Shown here: piece by piece, positions 15,811-22,876 of the stretch | How positions within the stretch are numbered: the stretch's first letter is position 1 | Layout: every line of letters starts with the position of its first letter | Assembly: GCA_002299425.1 (NCBI GenBank) | Contig: DBNW01000025.1 | Location: 1-25,282, forward strand | Source of the DNA: Methylococcaceae bacterium UBA662 | GTDB lineage: Bacteria > Pseudomonadota > Gammaproteobacteria > Methylococcales > Methylomonadaceae | Direction of reading: 5' to 3' | DNA: 25,282 nucleotides | Translations under genes and position numbers: made by a program | Notes under the pieces: model-generated | What the model was told of the DNA's origin: nothing | What the model saw: only the letters and a program-made list of their open reading frames with translations | The model's database searches: none

Positions 15811-16746
15811 ATGCTATCAGGCATTATCATCTTGAGTGTTAACCCGATGCCTACGCTTGCTCCCCAAGACCCTAAAAATTTGTCTTGGAAAAATTACCTA
15901 ACGCTGTGCAAACCGAACGTGGTGCTGGAGATGTTGTTTACGGCCTTAGTTGGGATGTTGCTTGCCGTTCCGGGTATGCCGCCTTTGACTACCGTTTTCT
16001 ACGGTATTACGGGCATTGCCTTAGCGGCGTCGTCTGCCGCCGCCATCAACCATTTCATTGACCGCAAGGCCGATGCACAAATGGCGCGCACCGAAAACCG
16101 CCCCTTGCCCAAGGGCCAGCTAAGTGCCGCCAGTGTGCTGGTTTTTGCCGTGGTGCTTGGGGTTTTGTCGATGCTGTTGCTGGTGTTGATGGTCAATGTC
16201 TTGACTGCGGTGCTGACATTTTTGTCGCTATTTGGTTATGCCATTGTGTATACGCTGTATCTGAAGCGGGCAACTCCGCAAAATATCGTGATTGGCGGTG
16301 CTTTTGGGGCGACTCCACCGCTGTTGGGCTGGGCGGCTGTGACCGGCAGTGTCCATCCCCATGCCTTGTTGTTGGCATTGCTGATTTTTGTCTGGACGCC
16401 GCCGCATTTTTGGGCTTTGGCTATTGCCCGCAAGGATGAATACGCCAAAGTCAACATCCCCATGCTGCCGGTGACTCACGGCGTCGAATTCACCCGCTTG
16501 CAAATTTTGCTCTACACCATTTTGTTGTTAATAGCCAGTTTGTTGCCTTATTTGACAGGCATGAGCGGCTTGCTTTACTTGGCGGGTGCGGTTCCGTTGG
16601 GTTTGTTTTTCATCTATTTAGCGGTGCTGATGATGCGGACTAAAAGCAACAAGACCGCTATGCAGACCTTTGGCTATTCGATTGTCTACATTACCGCACT
16701 GTTCGCCGTGCTGTTAATCGATCACTATTTCAAATTTAGCTTATGA
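15811..16746 (+). CDS. cyoE: protohaem IX farnesyltransferase (haem O synthase)
   Basis: Product of 311 residues, or 299 if the ATG at 15847 is used; E. coli CyoE is 296. It adds a farnesyl group to haem B to make haem O for terminal oxidases, in the inner membrane. The prenyl-diphosphate site is NHFIDRKADAQMARTENRPLP (Asn, two Asp, RTxxRP), and LLIFVWTPPHFWALAI is also diagnostic. About eight to nine hydrophobic helices are visible. I chose the ATG at 15811 because AGGGG lies nine bases upstream, but the family N-terminus (LTLCKPNVVLEM) fits either start. The stop overlaps the next gene by four bases (ATGA). No cytochrome oxidase subunit is adjacent. Confidence 0.92.
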   Translation: MLSGIIILSVNPMPTLAPQDPKNLSWKNYLTLCKPNVVLEMLFTALVGMLLAVPGMPPLTTVFYGITGIALAASSAAAINHFIDRKADAQMARTENRPLPKGQLSAASVLVFAVVLGVLSMLLLVLMVNVLTAVLTFLSLFGYAIVYTLYLKRATPQNIVIGGAFGATPPLLGWAAVTGSVHPHALLLALLIFVWTPPHFWALAIARKDEYAKVNIPMLPVTHGVEFTRLQILLYTILLLIASLLPYLTGMSGLLYLAGAVPLGLFFIYLAVLMMRTKSNKTAMQTFGYSIVYITALFAVLLIDHYFKFSL

Positions 16747-17765
16747 GTTTGCGCCATCACGAACACACGCCCGTACCCGAGCATCCGTTTGCGCCGTACG
16801 TCCGCATCTTGGGTAAAGGCAGGAAAGGCTCTAGGCCTTTAACCCAAGAAGAAGCCTGTCAAGCCATGCGTATGATTATGGCAGGCCGGGTGTTGCCCGA
16901 ACAACTGGGTGCATTTTTGATGCTGATGCGGGTGAAAGAAGAAACCCCTGAAGAATTAGCCGGGTTTGTCCGGGCTGTGCGCGAGGCTTTTGATTTTACT
17001 CCCGGTTGTGCAGTGGACCTAGATTGGCCCACTTATGCGGGCAAGCGGCGGCATTTGCCGTGGTTTTTGTTATCGGCTTTGTTGCTGGCCGAAAATGGCA
17101 CCGCTGTTTTTATGCACGGGGCAGCCGGCCACACGGCGGGTCGTCTGTACACCGAAGACGCACTTTCGGCCTTAGGGCTGAGGGCGGCCGACTCCGTTGA
17201 CATGGCGTGTCAGCAATTGGCGGCAGAGGGCTTCAGTTACCTACCTTTGCAACAATTTTGCCGAAAACTGCAGGACATCATTGAGTTGCGCCCGATAATG
17301 GGATTGCGCTCGCCGGTGCATACCTTGGTACGGCTATTAAATCCGTTTGCCGCCGACTGTAGCATTCAAGGTATTTTCCATCCCGGCTACCGCCCCGTGC
17401 ATCAGCAGGCTGCGGCTTTGTTGGGGCAACCGCATATGGCGGTGTTGAAGGGCGAAGGCGGCGAAACCGAACGCAATCCCGACATGGACTGTCTGGTGCA
17501 AAGCGTCCACAACGGCGCGTTGACGGATGAGCTTTGGCCAGCGGTGTTCGCCCGTCGCCATGTCAAGGCGGAACACTTGCAGCCTGAACAACTGGCACTG
17601 CTGTGGCGGGGGGGCTGGCAGGATGAATTTGCCGAAGCTTCGGTTGTAGCTACCGCAGCTGTGGCTTTGCGGCTGTTAGGCAAAGCGGAAAATCAGCCGC
17701 AGGCGCACGCTTTAGCCAGGCGCTATTGGCATGAGCGCAACAAAGACAAATACCCTGCGCGTTAA
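16743..17765 (+). CDS. TrpD2/YbiB-like protein of the anthranilate phosphoribosyltransferase fold
   Basis: Product of 340 residues. The N-terminus (YVRILGKGRKGSRPLTQEEA, then MIMAGRVLPEQLGAFLMLMR) is typical of the YbiB/TrpD2 group, which shares the TrpD fold but is not thought to make tryptophan; E. coli YbiB binds nucleic acid. The glycine-rich phosphoribosyl site of true TrpD is not preserved (FMHGAAGHTAGR instead), and KGEGGETERNPD is present. It overlaps cyoE by four bases and is probably translated from the same message. A G7 run (17608-17614) lies inside the gene. Family call fairly sure, function uncertain. Confidence 0.85.
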   Translation: MSLRHHEHTPVPEHPFAPYVRILGKGRKGSRPLTQEEACQAMRMIMAGRVLPEQLGAFLMLMRVKEETPEELAGFVRAVREAFDFTPGCAVDLDWPTYAGKRRHLPWFLLSALLLAENGTAVFMHGAAGHTAGRLYTEDALSALGLRAADSVDMACQQLAAEGFSYLPLQQFCRKLQDIIELRPIMGLRSPVHTLVRLLNPFAADCSIQGIFHPGYRPVHQQAAALLGQPHMAVLKGEGGETERNPDMDCLVQSVHNGALTDELWPAVFARRHVKAEHLQPEQLALLWRGGWQDEFAEASVVATAAVALRLLGKAENQPQAHALARRYWHERNKDKYPAR

Positions 17766-17961
17766 GGTTAGGCCGCGGCCGGGTTGGTGCTGGTCTTTAC
17801 GATGGCGGAACAGCGGCTAATTTACCGGCGATGCACTAAGACGGTGTTTTTTTCTTAAGAATCACCGTGCCGTTGCCCAAAAATAGGTCAAAACGATGTG
17901 TCTTAAGTTTTTTGCAATCCGAACTTATTTATAATCCTTTGATTTTATTTGTTGTTTTTTT

Positions 17962-17976
17962 TGGCACTGATAATGC
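17962..17976 (+). promoter_or_regulatory. candidate sigma-54 (-24/-12) promoter
   Basis: TGGCACTGATAATGC has the GG-N10-GC spacing required for RpoN promoters and matches TGGCACG-N4-TTGC at all but two positions. Transcription would begin near 17988 and run into the terminator ending at 18068, giving an RNA of about 80 bases. Confidence 0.45.
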
Positions 17977-17987
17977 TTATCTTTTTA

Positions 17988-18068
17988 GCAAAATCGGTTG
18001 TTTGTTCAGGTCGTGGTGTTTGGTGCCGTTTGGCGCTCTATTTTTCTCCAGATAGGGCGCTTTTTTTT
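17988..18068 (+). ncRNA. candidate intergenic small RNA
   Basis: No known RNA family is recognised. The call rests on a sigma-54-like promoter at 17962-17976, an alternative TATAAT farther upstream, and a near-ideal intrinsic terminator at 18033-18068, with no good gene between. The segment is rich in GGTG and GTTTG. It could instead be the end of a long 3' untranslated region of the cyoE operon. Confidence 0.35.
18033..18068 (+). terminator. strong intrinsic terminator
   Basis: GCGCTCTAT (18033-18041) pairs with ATAGGGCGC (18052-18060) over nine base pairs with one G-U pair, followed by eight T (18061-18068). It works on the plus strand only. It lies 270 bases after the TrpD2-like gene. Confidence 0.85.
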
Positions 18069-18334
18069 GCGCTAAAAATGGCGAATGCTTGGACGGTGTG
18101 TCGCTCGATGGGTTGCCGCCCAGTGTCCACCGATTGGTGTACCGTATTGCTTTCAAGCCGACAAGCCAAAAGCCCATTCCAGCAGTAAACCTAAGGTGTG
18201 AGCAGTGCAACGAACCGGGTGCTATTTTCCGAGGTGTCCAAATCGACAAACAAGACCGGCAATTTCTAGCAAGCTAGGGGGTGAGCGGTTTCATGCTGGG
18301 TGTGGGTTGCTTTTGACAAGTTAGGCATGAACGA

Positions 18335-18529
18335 TTACAGCGATAGGGTGCGAAGTTGGTGTTCGCGTTGTTTTGCGTTGTCAAGAAATCTAAGTCGCTG
18401 TTCGGTGCTGGCAGCCATCCATTCGGTGATTTCTTTTAGGGAACGGAAGCAGCCAAGGCAAATATCCTCGTTGTTAAGGCAGCATTTGTTTTGGCATGGC
18501 GATGCCACCATTGCTAACTCAGGTTTCAT
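18335..18529 (-). CDS. DUF1289 domain protein
   Basis: Product of 64 residues. The family pattern is present: SPCQNKC at residues 10-16, then CLGCFRSLKEITEW at 24-37, with cysteines 12, 16, 24 and 27 probably binding a metal. The role of DUF1289 proteins is unknown. Its ATG overlaps the grxC stop by four bases, so both are made from one message. A link to redox control or metal handling is suggested only by the neighbour. Confidence 0.88.
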   Translation of the reverse strand: MKPELAMVASPCQNKCCLNNEDICLGCFRSLKEITEWMAASTEQRLRFLDNAKQREHQLRTLSL

Positions 18530-18783
18530 GGAAAAGCCAATAAATTATCCAGTTTGTGTTGACGATCCAGTGTTTGCAGGTCGTCAAACCCCCCTATATG
18601 AAAGCCGTTGATGTAAATTTGCGGCACCGTTCTGCGTTGGGTTTTTTGTTGCATTTCTTCTCTTAGTTCGGGCGTGGCGTCAATGTTGATCTCTTTGTAG
18701 GGGAGCATTTTTTTTTCGAGCAAGCGTTTTGCCATTGTGCAATAAGGGCAAGAAGTTGAGGTGTACATCAGTATATCGGGCAT
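18526..18783 (-). CDS. grxC: glutaredoxin 3
   Basis: Product of 85 residues, the standard size. A glutathione-dependent thiol oxidoreductase in the cytoplasm. The active site is CPYC (Cys12, Cys15), followed by the conserved RTVPQIYINGFHIGGFDDL with the cis-proline and the glutathione-binding GGFDD. It is transcribed leftwards from a good promoter at 18813-18841 and overlaps the DUF1289 gene by four bases. Confidence 0.95.
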   Translation of the reverse strand: MPDILMYTSTSCPYCTMAKRLLEKKMLPYKEINIDATPELREEMQQKTQRRTVPQIYINGFHIGGFDDLQTLDRQHKLDNLLAFP

Positions 18784-18812
18784 CGGCGGTCTCTATTTGC
18801 TAAAATGTCCGG

Positions 18813-18841
18813 ATTTTATCCGTAAACTTTTTTTCGTTCAA
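18813..18841 (-). promoter_or_regulatory. sigma-70-like promoter of grxC
   Basis: On the minus strand, TTGAAC (18841-18836) and TAAAAT (18818-18813) are separated by 17 bases. Transcription would begin near 18806, about 23 bases before the grxC ATG. Confidence 0.55.
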
Positions 18842-19008
18842 CTGAATTGGGCTTGCGGCGTGTTGAGTAAGCCCATTTCTGGCGGGTATGTAGGCTTGGC
18901 CGCTGTTGTCGGTTAGCGGATAACGGCTGTTGCGTCTAAAAATCAAGCGGTTGTTTAAGAATTTCAGGCGTGAGCGAATCGTTTTTTATAGTAATTTGGG
19001 AGGCGTAA

Positions 19009-19392
19009 ATGGAGGATGTACCGGCAGATTTGCGTTACACACGGGAGCACCTCTGGGTGCGGGTGGAAGGCGATGGTTTGTTGCGAGTAGGTATCACTGA
19101 TTTTGCCCAACAACAGCTTGGGGATTTGGTGTATGTGGATTTGCCGCGATTGGGGCGTACTGTTTTGACTGGCGAGCAATGTGTTGTGGTTGAGTCGGTT
19201 AAAACGGCATCAGAGTTGACTAGCCCGGTAACGGGCGAGATCGTCGCAGTCAATGACGGGTTAGGTGATGATCCGGCGCAAGTTAACGAGACACCTTACA
19301 AGGCTTGGATTTTTTGTGTAAAGGCGGATGATTTGTCTGTGCTTGAAAATTTGATGAATCATGCGGTGTATCAACAATTTATCGAACAATAA
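19009..19392 (+). CDS. gcvH: glycine cleavage system H protein
   Basis: Product of 127 residues, normal size. The lipoyl carrier of the glycine cleavage system: it shuttles the aminomethyl group between the P and T proteins. The lipoylated lysine is Lys65 in VVESVKTASEL. LRYTREHLWVRVEGDG and VGITDFAQQQLGDLVYVDLP are typical, and AVNDGLGDDPAQVNETPY near the end is slightly divergent. The ribosome binding site GGGAGG lies about seven bases before the ATG. No gcvT or gcvP is adjacent, so it is either a dispersed H gene or a specialised lipoyl carrier. It is followed 18 bases later by dgkA. Confidence 0.92.
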   Translation: MEDVPADLRYTREHLWVRVEGDGLLRVGITDFAQQQLGDLVYVDLPRLGRTVLTGEQCVVVESVKTASELTSPVTGEIVAVNDGLGDDPAQVNETPYKAWIFCVKADDLSVLENLMNHAVYQQFIEQ

Positions 19393-19410
19393 GTTTTTTT
19401 ATTCAATGAT

Positions 19411-19773
19411 ATGGCTAAGCAAAATGCAAAAGGCTTAAGGCGTTTGATTAGGGCTTGTTTTTTTTCGGCATCGGGTTTTAAAGCTACTTGGCAACACGAG
19501 GAAGCGTTTCGGCAGGAGGTTGTTCTTTTTTGTGTAACCACCCCCTTAGCTTTTTGGTTGGGTAACTCGCCGGTTGAAAAAGTGTTGTTGATAGGCAGTA
19601 TCGTGCTAGTGATGCTGGTGGAGTTGCTAAACTCTGCGGTGGAAGCGGTTGTTGATAGGGTGGGGCACGAACAGCACGAGCTGTCAGGTAGGGCTAAGGA
19701 CATAGGTTCTGCGGCTGTGACTATGGCGTTGGCTTGGGCGGCGTGTACCTGGTTGTTAATTTTGTTTGGCTGA
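19411..19773 (+). CDS. dgkA: diacylglycerol kinase
   Basis: Product of 120 residues, the size of E. coli DgkA. A small trimeric inner membrane enzyme that phosphorylates diacylglycerol to phosphatidic acid, recycling lipid from membrane-derived glycan synthesis. The conserved EEAFRQE near residue 30 and LNSAVEAVVDRVG followed by HELSGRAKDIGSAAV are present, with three hydrophobic helices. It starts 18 bases after gcvH and ends 14 bases before the kinase gene. Confidence 0.95.
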   Translation: MAKQNAKGLRRLIRACFFSASGFKATWQHEEAFRQEVVLFCVTTPLAFWLGNSPVEKVLLIGSIVLVMLVELLNSAVEAVVDRVGHEQHELSGRAKDIGSAAVTMALAWAACTWLLILFG

Positions 19774-19787
19774 TTAGGTTAAATCTG

Positions 19788-20720
19788 ATGAGAGCATTGA
19801 TTTGCGGTTCTATGGCGTATGACACCATTATGGTATTCCATGACCAGTTTAAGCGTCACATTCTTCCAGAAAAAATTCACATTTTAAACGTGTCTTTTCT
19901 GGTGCCGACGATGCGCCGCGAATACGGCGGCTGTGCGGGTAATATCGCCTACAATTTAAATCTTTTGGGCGAACAGCCGTTAATTGTGGCTACAGTAGGT
20001 CATGATTTTGAGCCTTACAGCCAATGGCTATGCCAAAACGGTTTGTCCAGCGAGTGTATCCGTATCATGGATAACCACTATACGGGGCAAGCGTATATCA
20101 CCACCGATGAAGAGGGCAATCAGATAACCGCTTTTCATCCCGGCGCGATGAATTTCTCACATTTAAATTCGATACCTCAGGCAGATGAATTTAGTATTGG
20201 GATTGTGTCTCCCGATGGTAAGGAAGGTATGCTGCTGCATGCTGAACAGTGTTCTGACCAAGGCATTCCTTTTATTTTTGACCCTGGTCAAGGCATCCCC
20301 TTGTTTGACGGCAATGAATTGCTTCGGTTGATTGATCAGGCTACCTGGTTGACGCTGAACGATTACGAGTCGGAGCTTGTGCAGCAGCGTACTGGCTTGT
20401 CTTTGGCGCAAATAGCCGCAAGAGTAGGTGCCTTGATTGTTACGTTGGGCGGGCAGGGGTCAAGAATCTATACCAATGGCCAGTGCATCAATATTCCGCC
20501 TGCAAAATTGCTGGCGTTACGCGATCCGACGGGTTGTGGTGATGCGTACCGCGCCGGTTTGCTGTTTGGCTTGCTCAACGAGTTTGATTGGCAAACGACT
20601 GGCAGAATAGCCTCATTGATGGGGTCTATAAAAATTGAACACTGTGGCACTCAAAACCATAGTTTTAGCATGGATGTATTTAAAGCCCGGTTTCATGAAA
20701 ATTTCGGCTTCTCGTTTTAG
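19788..20720 (+). CDS. PfkB-family carbohydrate kinase, adenosine-kinase-like
   Basis: Product of 310 residues. The ribokinase fold is shown by the N-terminal ICGSMAYDTIMVF, the substrate-binding EYGGCAGNIAYNLNLLG, and the C-terminal signature DPTGCGDAYRAGLLFGL, where the Asp of GCGD is the catalytic base. The substrate is probably adenosine or a sugar; the sequence alone does not decide. A longer frame begins at 19734 but overlaps dgkA, so I chose the ATG at 19788, where the family N-terminus begins. The GTDNAY-like DAY replaces the more common DAF. A G8 run (20720-20727) begins at the last base of the stop codon. Confidence 0.88.
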   Translation: MRALICGSMAYDTIMVFHDQFKRHILPEKIHILNVSFLVPTMRREYGGCAGNIAYNLNLLGEQPLIVATVGHDFEPYSQWLCQNGLSSECIRIMDNHYTGQAYITTDEEGNQITAFHPGAMNFSHLNSIPQADEFSIGIVSPDGKEGMLLHAEQCSDQGIPFIFDPGQGIPLFDGNELLRLIDQATWLTLNDYESELVQQRTGLSLAQIAARVGALIVTLGGQGSRIYTNGQCINIPPAKLLALRDPTGCGDAYRAGLLFGLLNEFDWQTTGRIASLMGSIKIEHCGTQNHSFSMDVFKARFHENFGFSF

Positions 20721-20730
20721 GGGGGGGCTA

Positions 20731-20823
20731 TGTTGGCTAATAGCCGTCAATTTCTGGTTCGTCACCCTGATAGCGGTTGTACCTGGGATTTAAAGCAAAA
20801 TTTCTCCCGTTTAATCCCGTCTT
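20731..20823 (+). pseudogene. 31-codon frame, possible truncated gene start
   Basis: ATG directly follows a G8 tract. The product begins MLANSRQFLVRHPDSG and continues CTWDLKQNFSRLIPS before a stop. The first 24 residues look protein-like and recall the N-terminus of DUF2244-type proteins (W-x-LK-x-N), after which the similarity is lost. Possible remnant of a gene cut short by deletion; weak evidence. Confidence 0.3.
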
Positions 20824-20921
20824 GAGAAGAGTCCCCTTGTGTTTTTTAGATGAAGAGCATCATTCAGAGTGAGAGCGTATAAAACAACAGGAGCGGCAAG
20901 AAAAATTAAGCTTCTAAAGAA

Positions 20922-21074
20922 TTGGTCAGTGTTTTGGCGGGTGCAGTGTCAAACAGCGCGTCAGCTCTTTATGGTTTGTCAAAGAACCTTGACCTAAGCG
21001 GCTATAAAGTCAAGGCTTGGCGAGAAGTTAAGCTTGTGCTGGGTGAGCTTCACGAGGAGATTGCAGAAATATAA
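20922..21074 (+). pseudogene. 50-codon frame, possible gene remnant or small protein
   Basis: From TTG 20922 to TAA 21072-21074 the frame is open, after an in-frame TAA at 20907. The C-terminal part has a natural amphipathic composition (SGYKVKAWREVKLVLGELH), as in a real helical protein. There is no good ribosome binding site at the TTG; an AGGAG lies 30 bases upstream, before the stop. I read it as the tail of a decayed gene or an unannotated small protein. Confidence 0.3.
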
Positions 21075-21247
21075 AGGAACGTTAGTGCTAAGAGCTGCAA
21101 GCAAAAAGACTTTCTATCGTTTTGCGTAGGTAAAGCGGCAAGTCGTTAAATCTGAAAAAGCCACGCATGATTGTGATTCGTCAGCGTTGGATAATTATTA
21201 AGCAAATCAATGGCATGATCCTTAGATGGTTCTTAAATTTTGGGGTG

Positions 21248-21682
21248 CTAACTAAGGTTTAGCCCGGCGACCCCGTCTATGAGCCAGTTGTCCGCTTCGT
21301 TTATGCCCGACTGGTCGTCACCTTTTCTGTAGGATATGCGGCATGCATACTTGTTGACCCCTTTCCCTTCGCCAGAGACTACGTTAGCCTCTAGGTTGAT
21401 AAGGTACTGGTAGTTGCCAAGACTCCAGCTGTTAATGGGCTGGTCTGCAAATACCGCCTCCGTGTCGCTAGGTAATTTGGCGGCTATGTGGATTTTGCAA
21501 TGACGGAATGCAATTTCTGTCAGATGGTTTGTTATAGGGATTTGACTTGCCTTGTCTTGGCTGTCAACCAAAAACAGGTCAGATTTTATTACGCTGTAAA
21601 CAAATGGCATCACAACTTTTTGTTGTGTAAGAATTAGGACGGTTAAGCCGACTAAAAACAAAATGGCACTATACTTTTTCAT
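21248..21682 (-). CDS. small exported or membrane-anchored protein of unknown function
   Basis: Product of 144 residues. Residues 2-20 (KKYSAILFLVGLTVLILTQ) form a signal peptide or membrane anchor. The rest is soluble and would lie in the periplasm. It has two cysteines (FRHCKIHIAAK and KYACRISYRK) that might form a disulfide. No family is recognised. The ribosome binding site is weak (AAAGA). It is divergent from pmoC, about 300 bases away, and may share the control region. Confidence 0.65.
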   Translation of the reverse strand: MKKYSAILFLVGLTVLILTQQKVVMPFVYSVIKSDLFLVDSQDKASQIPITNHLTEIAFRHCKIHIAAKLPSDTEAVFADQPINSWSLGNYQYLINLEANVVSGEGKGVNKYACRISYRKGDDQSGINEADNWLIDGVAGLNLS

Positions 21683-21841
21683 ATCGTATTCTTTTAACGG
21701 GTTGTTCTGGAGTGGGTGCGGTTATGCATGGCTAACTATGCGCGAAAAACCCTAGCAAGGCAATTCGCATCGCCGAAAAACTACCCTACCTTATACCGCT
21801 TAATTTAGAAATAAGAAAAAAAATGGGCAAAAGTTTTTGGC

Positions 21842-21869
21842 TTGACAAGGGTGGTTGAGCTGGTAGACT
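21842..21869 (+). promoter_or_regulatory. sigma-70-like promoter of pmoCAB
   Basis: TTGACA (21842-21847) is a perfect -35 box, and TAGACT (21864-21869) is a fair -10 box after a 16-base spacer. Transcription would start near 21876, giving a leader of about 114 bases. Sigma-70-type promoters upstream of pmoC are the known arrangement in type I methanotrophs. Confidence 0.65.
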
Positions 21870-21876
21870 GTTTTCT

Positions 21877-21902
21877 CACCAAATTGACTTGGTGTTTTTT
21901 TT
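21877..21902 (+). promoter_or_regulatory. hairpin plus T8 at the start of the pmoC leader
   Basis: CACCAA (21877-21882) pairs with TTGGTG (21889-21894) and is followed by eight T (21895-21902). The predicted transcript would begin with this hairpin. It resembles an intrinsic terminator, but its position at the very 5' end also fits an mRNA-stabilising stem-loop. Confidence 0.5.
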
Positions 21903-21989
21903 ATTGGGGTAACTCAATAAAATTAGGGAAAAAGGATTTGTGACTATCGTTCTTGGGATAACCAAGATTTTAATTTTTAGGAGATAGAG

Positions 21990-22742
21990 ATGGCAGCTAC
22001 AACTGAATCAGTGAAAGCTGATGCTGCGGAAGCACCGCTGTTAAATAAAAGAAATTTGATTCTTGGCGTATTGCTGTATGTGGTTTTTTACGCTTGGGTT
22101 CGTTGGTATGAAGGTGTTTATGGCTGGTCAGCTGGCCTTGACTCTTTTGCACCAGAGTTCGAAACATACTGGATGAACTTCCTGTATATCGAATTTGTTT
22201 TGGAAGTCACTACTGCAGGTATTCTTTGGGGCTACTTGTGGAAAACCCGTGATCGTAAAGTAATGTCCATCACTCCTAGAGAAGAGCTGAGAAGACACAC
22301 TACTCACTGGGTTTGGCTTACTTGCTATGCAACTGCTATCTACTATGGTGCAAGCTATTTCACCGAGCAAGATGGTACATGGCATCAAACCATTGTTCGT
22401 GACACAGACTTCACTCCAAGTCACATCATTGAGTTTTACTTAAGCTACCCGATTTACATCATCACCGGTTTTGCGTCTTTCTTGTATGCTAAAACCAGAT
22501 TACCACACTACCAACAAGGCTTGTCTTTGCAGTACATGGTGTCTGTGATTGGTCCTTTCATGATTTTGCCAAACGTCGGTTTGAACGAGTGGGGACACAC
22601 TTTCTGGTTTATGGAAGAGTTGTTCGTAGCTCCTTTGCACTACGGTTTCGTGTTTTTTGGTTGGGCCGCTCTGGGTATTTTGGGTGTTGTAAACACAGAA
22701 GTCCAAGCTTTATCAAAACTTCTGAAAAAAGACCTGGCCTAA
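21990..22742 (+). CDS. pmoC: particulate methane monooxygenase subunit C
   Basis: Product of 250 residues. Integral membrane subunit of the copper enzyme that oxidises methane to methanol in intracytoplasmic membranes. The metal ligands line up with Methylococcus capsulatus with an offset of 28: Asp128, His132 and His145 (Asp156, His160, His173 there), and Asn199, His203 and His217 (Asn227, His231, His245), which form the CuC and CuD sites. The ribosome binding site AGGAG (21979-21983) is six bases before the ATG. A small hairpin CTTGG/CCAAG (21952-21966) precedes it. First gene of pmoCAB. Codons are T-rich and clearly unlike the GC-richer genes on the left, as is usual for this very highly expressed operon. 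Confidence 0.98.
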   Translation: MAATTESVKADAAEAPLLNKRNLILGVLLYVVFYAWVRWYEGVYGWSAGLDSFAPEFETYWMNFLYIEFVLEVTTAGILWGYLWKTRDRKVMSITPREELRRHTTHWVWLTCYATAIYYGASYFTEQDGTWHQTIVRDTDFTPSHIIEFYLSYPIYIITGFASFLYAKTRLPHYQQGLSLQYMVSVIGPFMILPNVGLNEWGHTFWFMEELFVAPLHYGFVFFGWAALGILGVVNTEVQALSKLLKKDLA

Positions 22743-22876
22743 TCGGTACTAGGTTTTTTTGTTCACCATTGATAACTGTCTTTAATGCTGCTTGATTAGC
22801 TGAGTTTCTTGGTTTGATTGGGCGGCTATCAAAAGATGGTAATAAAAATAATTTAATTCCTTTAGGAGGTTAGCTA

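Larger units (their letters stand above)
17766..18334. other. intergenic region between the TrpD2-like gene and the DUF1289 gene
   Basis: 569 bases. It contains a hairpin ACGGTG (17841-17846)/CACCGT (17863-17868) with the palindrome TTCTTAAGAA in its loop, a TATAAT at about 17931-17936, a sigma-54-like promoter and a strong terminator (listed separately). After the terminator, 18069-18334 shows only short frames in several phases (for example 62 codons at 18089-18277), none with a good start signal or recognisable product. Confidence 0.6.
20721..21247. other. intergenic region with probable gene remnants
   Basis: 527 bases without an intact gene. It holds a G8 run at its left edge, a 31-codon frame at 20731-20823 and a 50-codon frame at 20922-21074 (both listed), and then 170 bases of AT-rich sequence in which I see nothing. 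Confidence 0.6.

Noticed and set aside
17867..18277. Short overlapping frames between the TrpD2-like gene and grxC
   Set aside because: Several frames overlap each other and the terminator; none has a good start or a recognisable product.
21036..21056. Similarity of this segment to 25188-25208 (GTGCTGG-TGAGCTTCA)
   Set aside because: Only about 17 of 21 bases match and the flanks do not, so it is probably chance.
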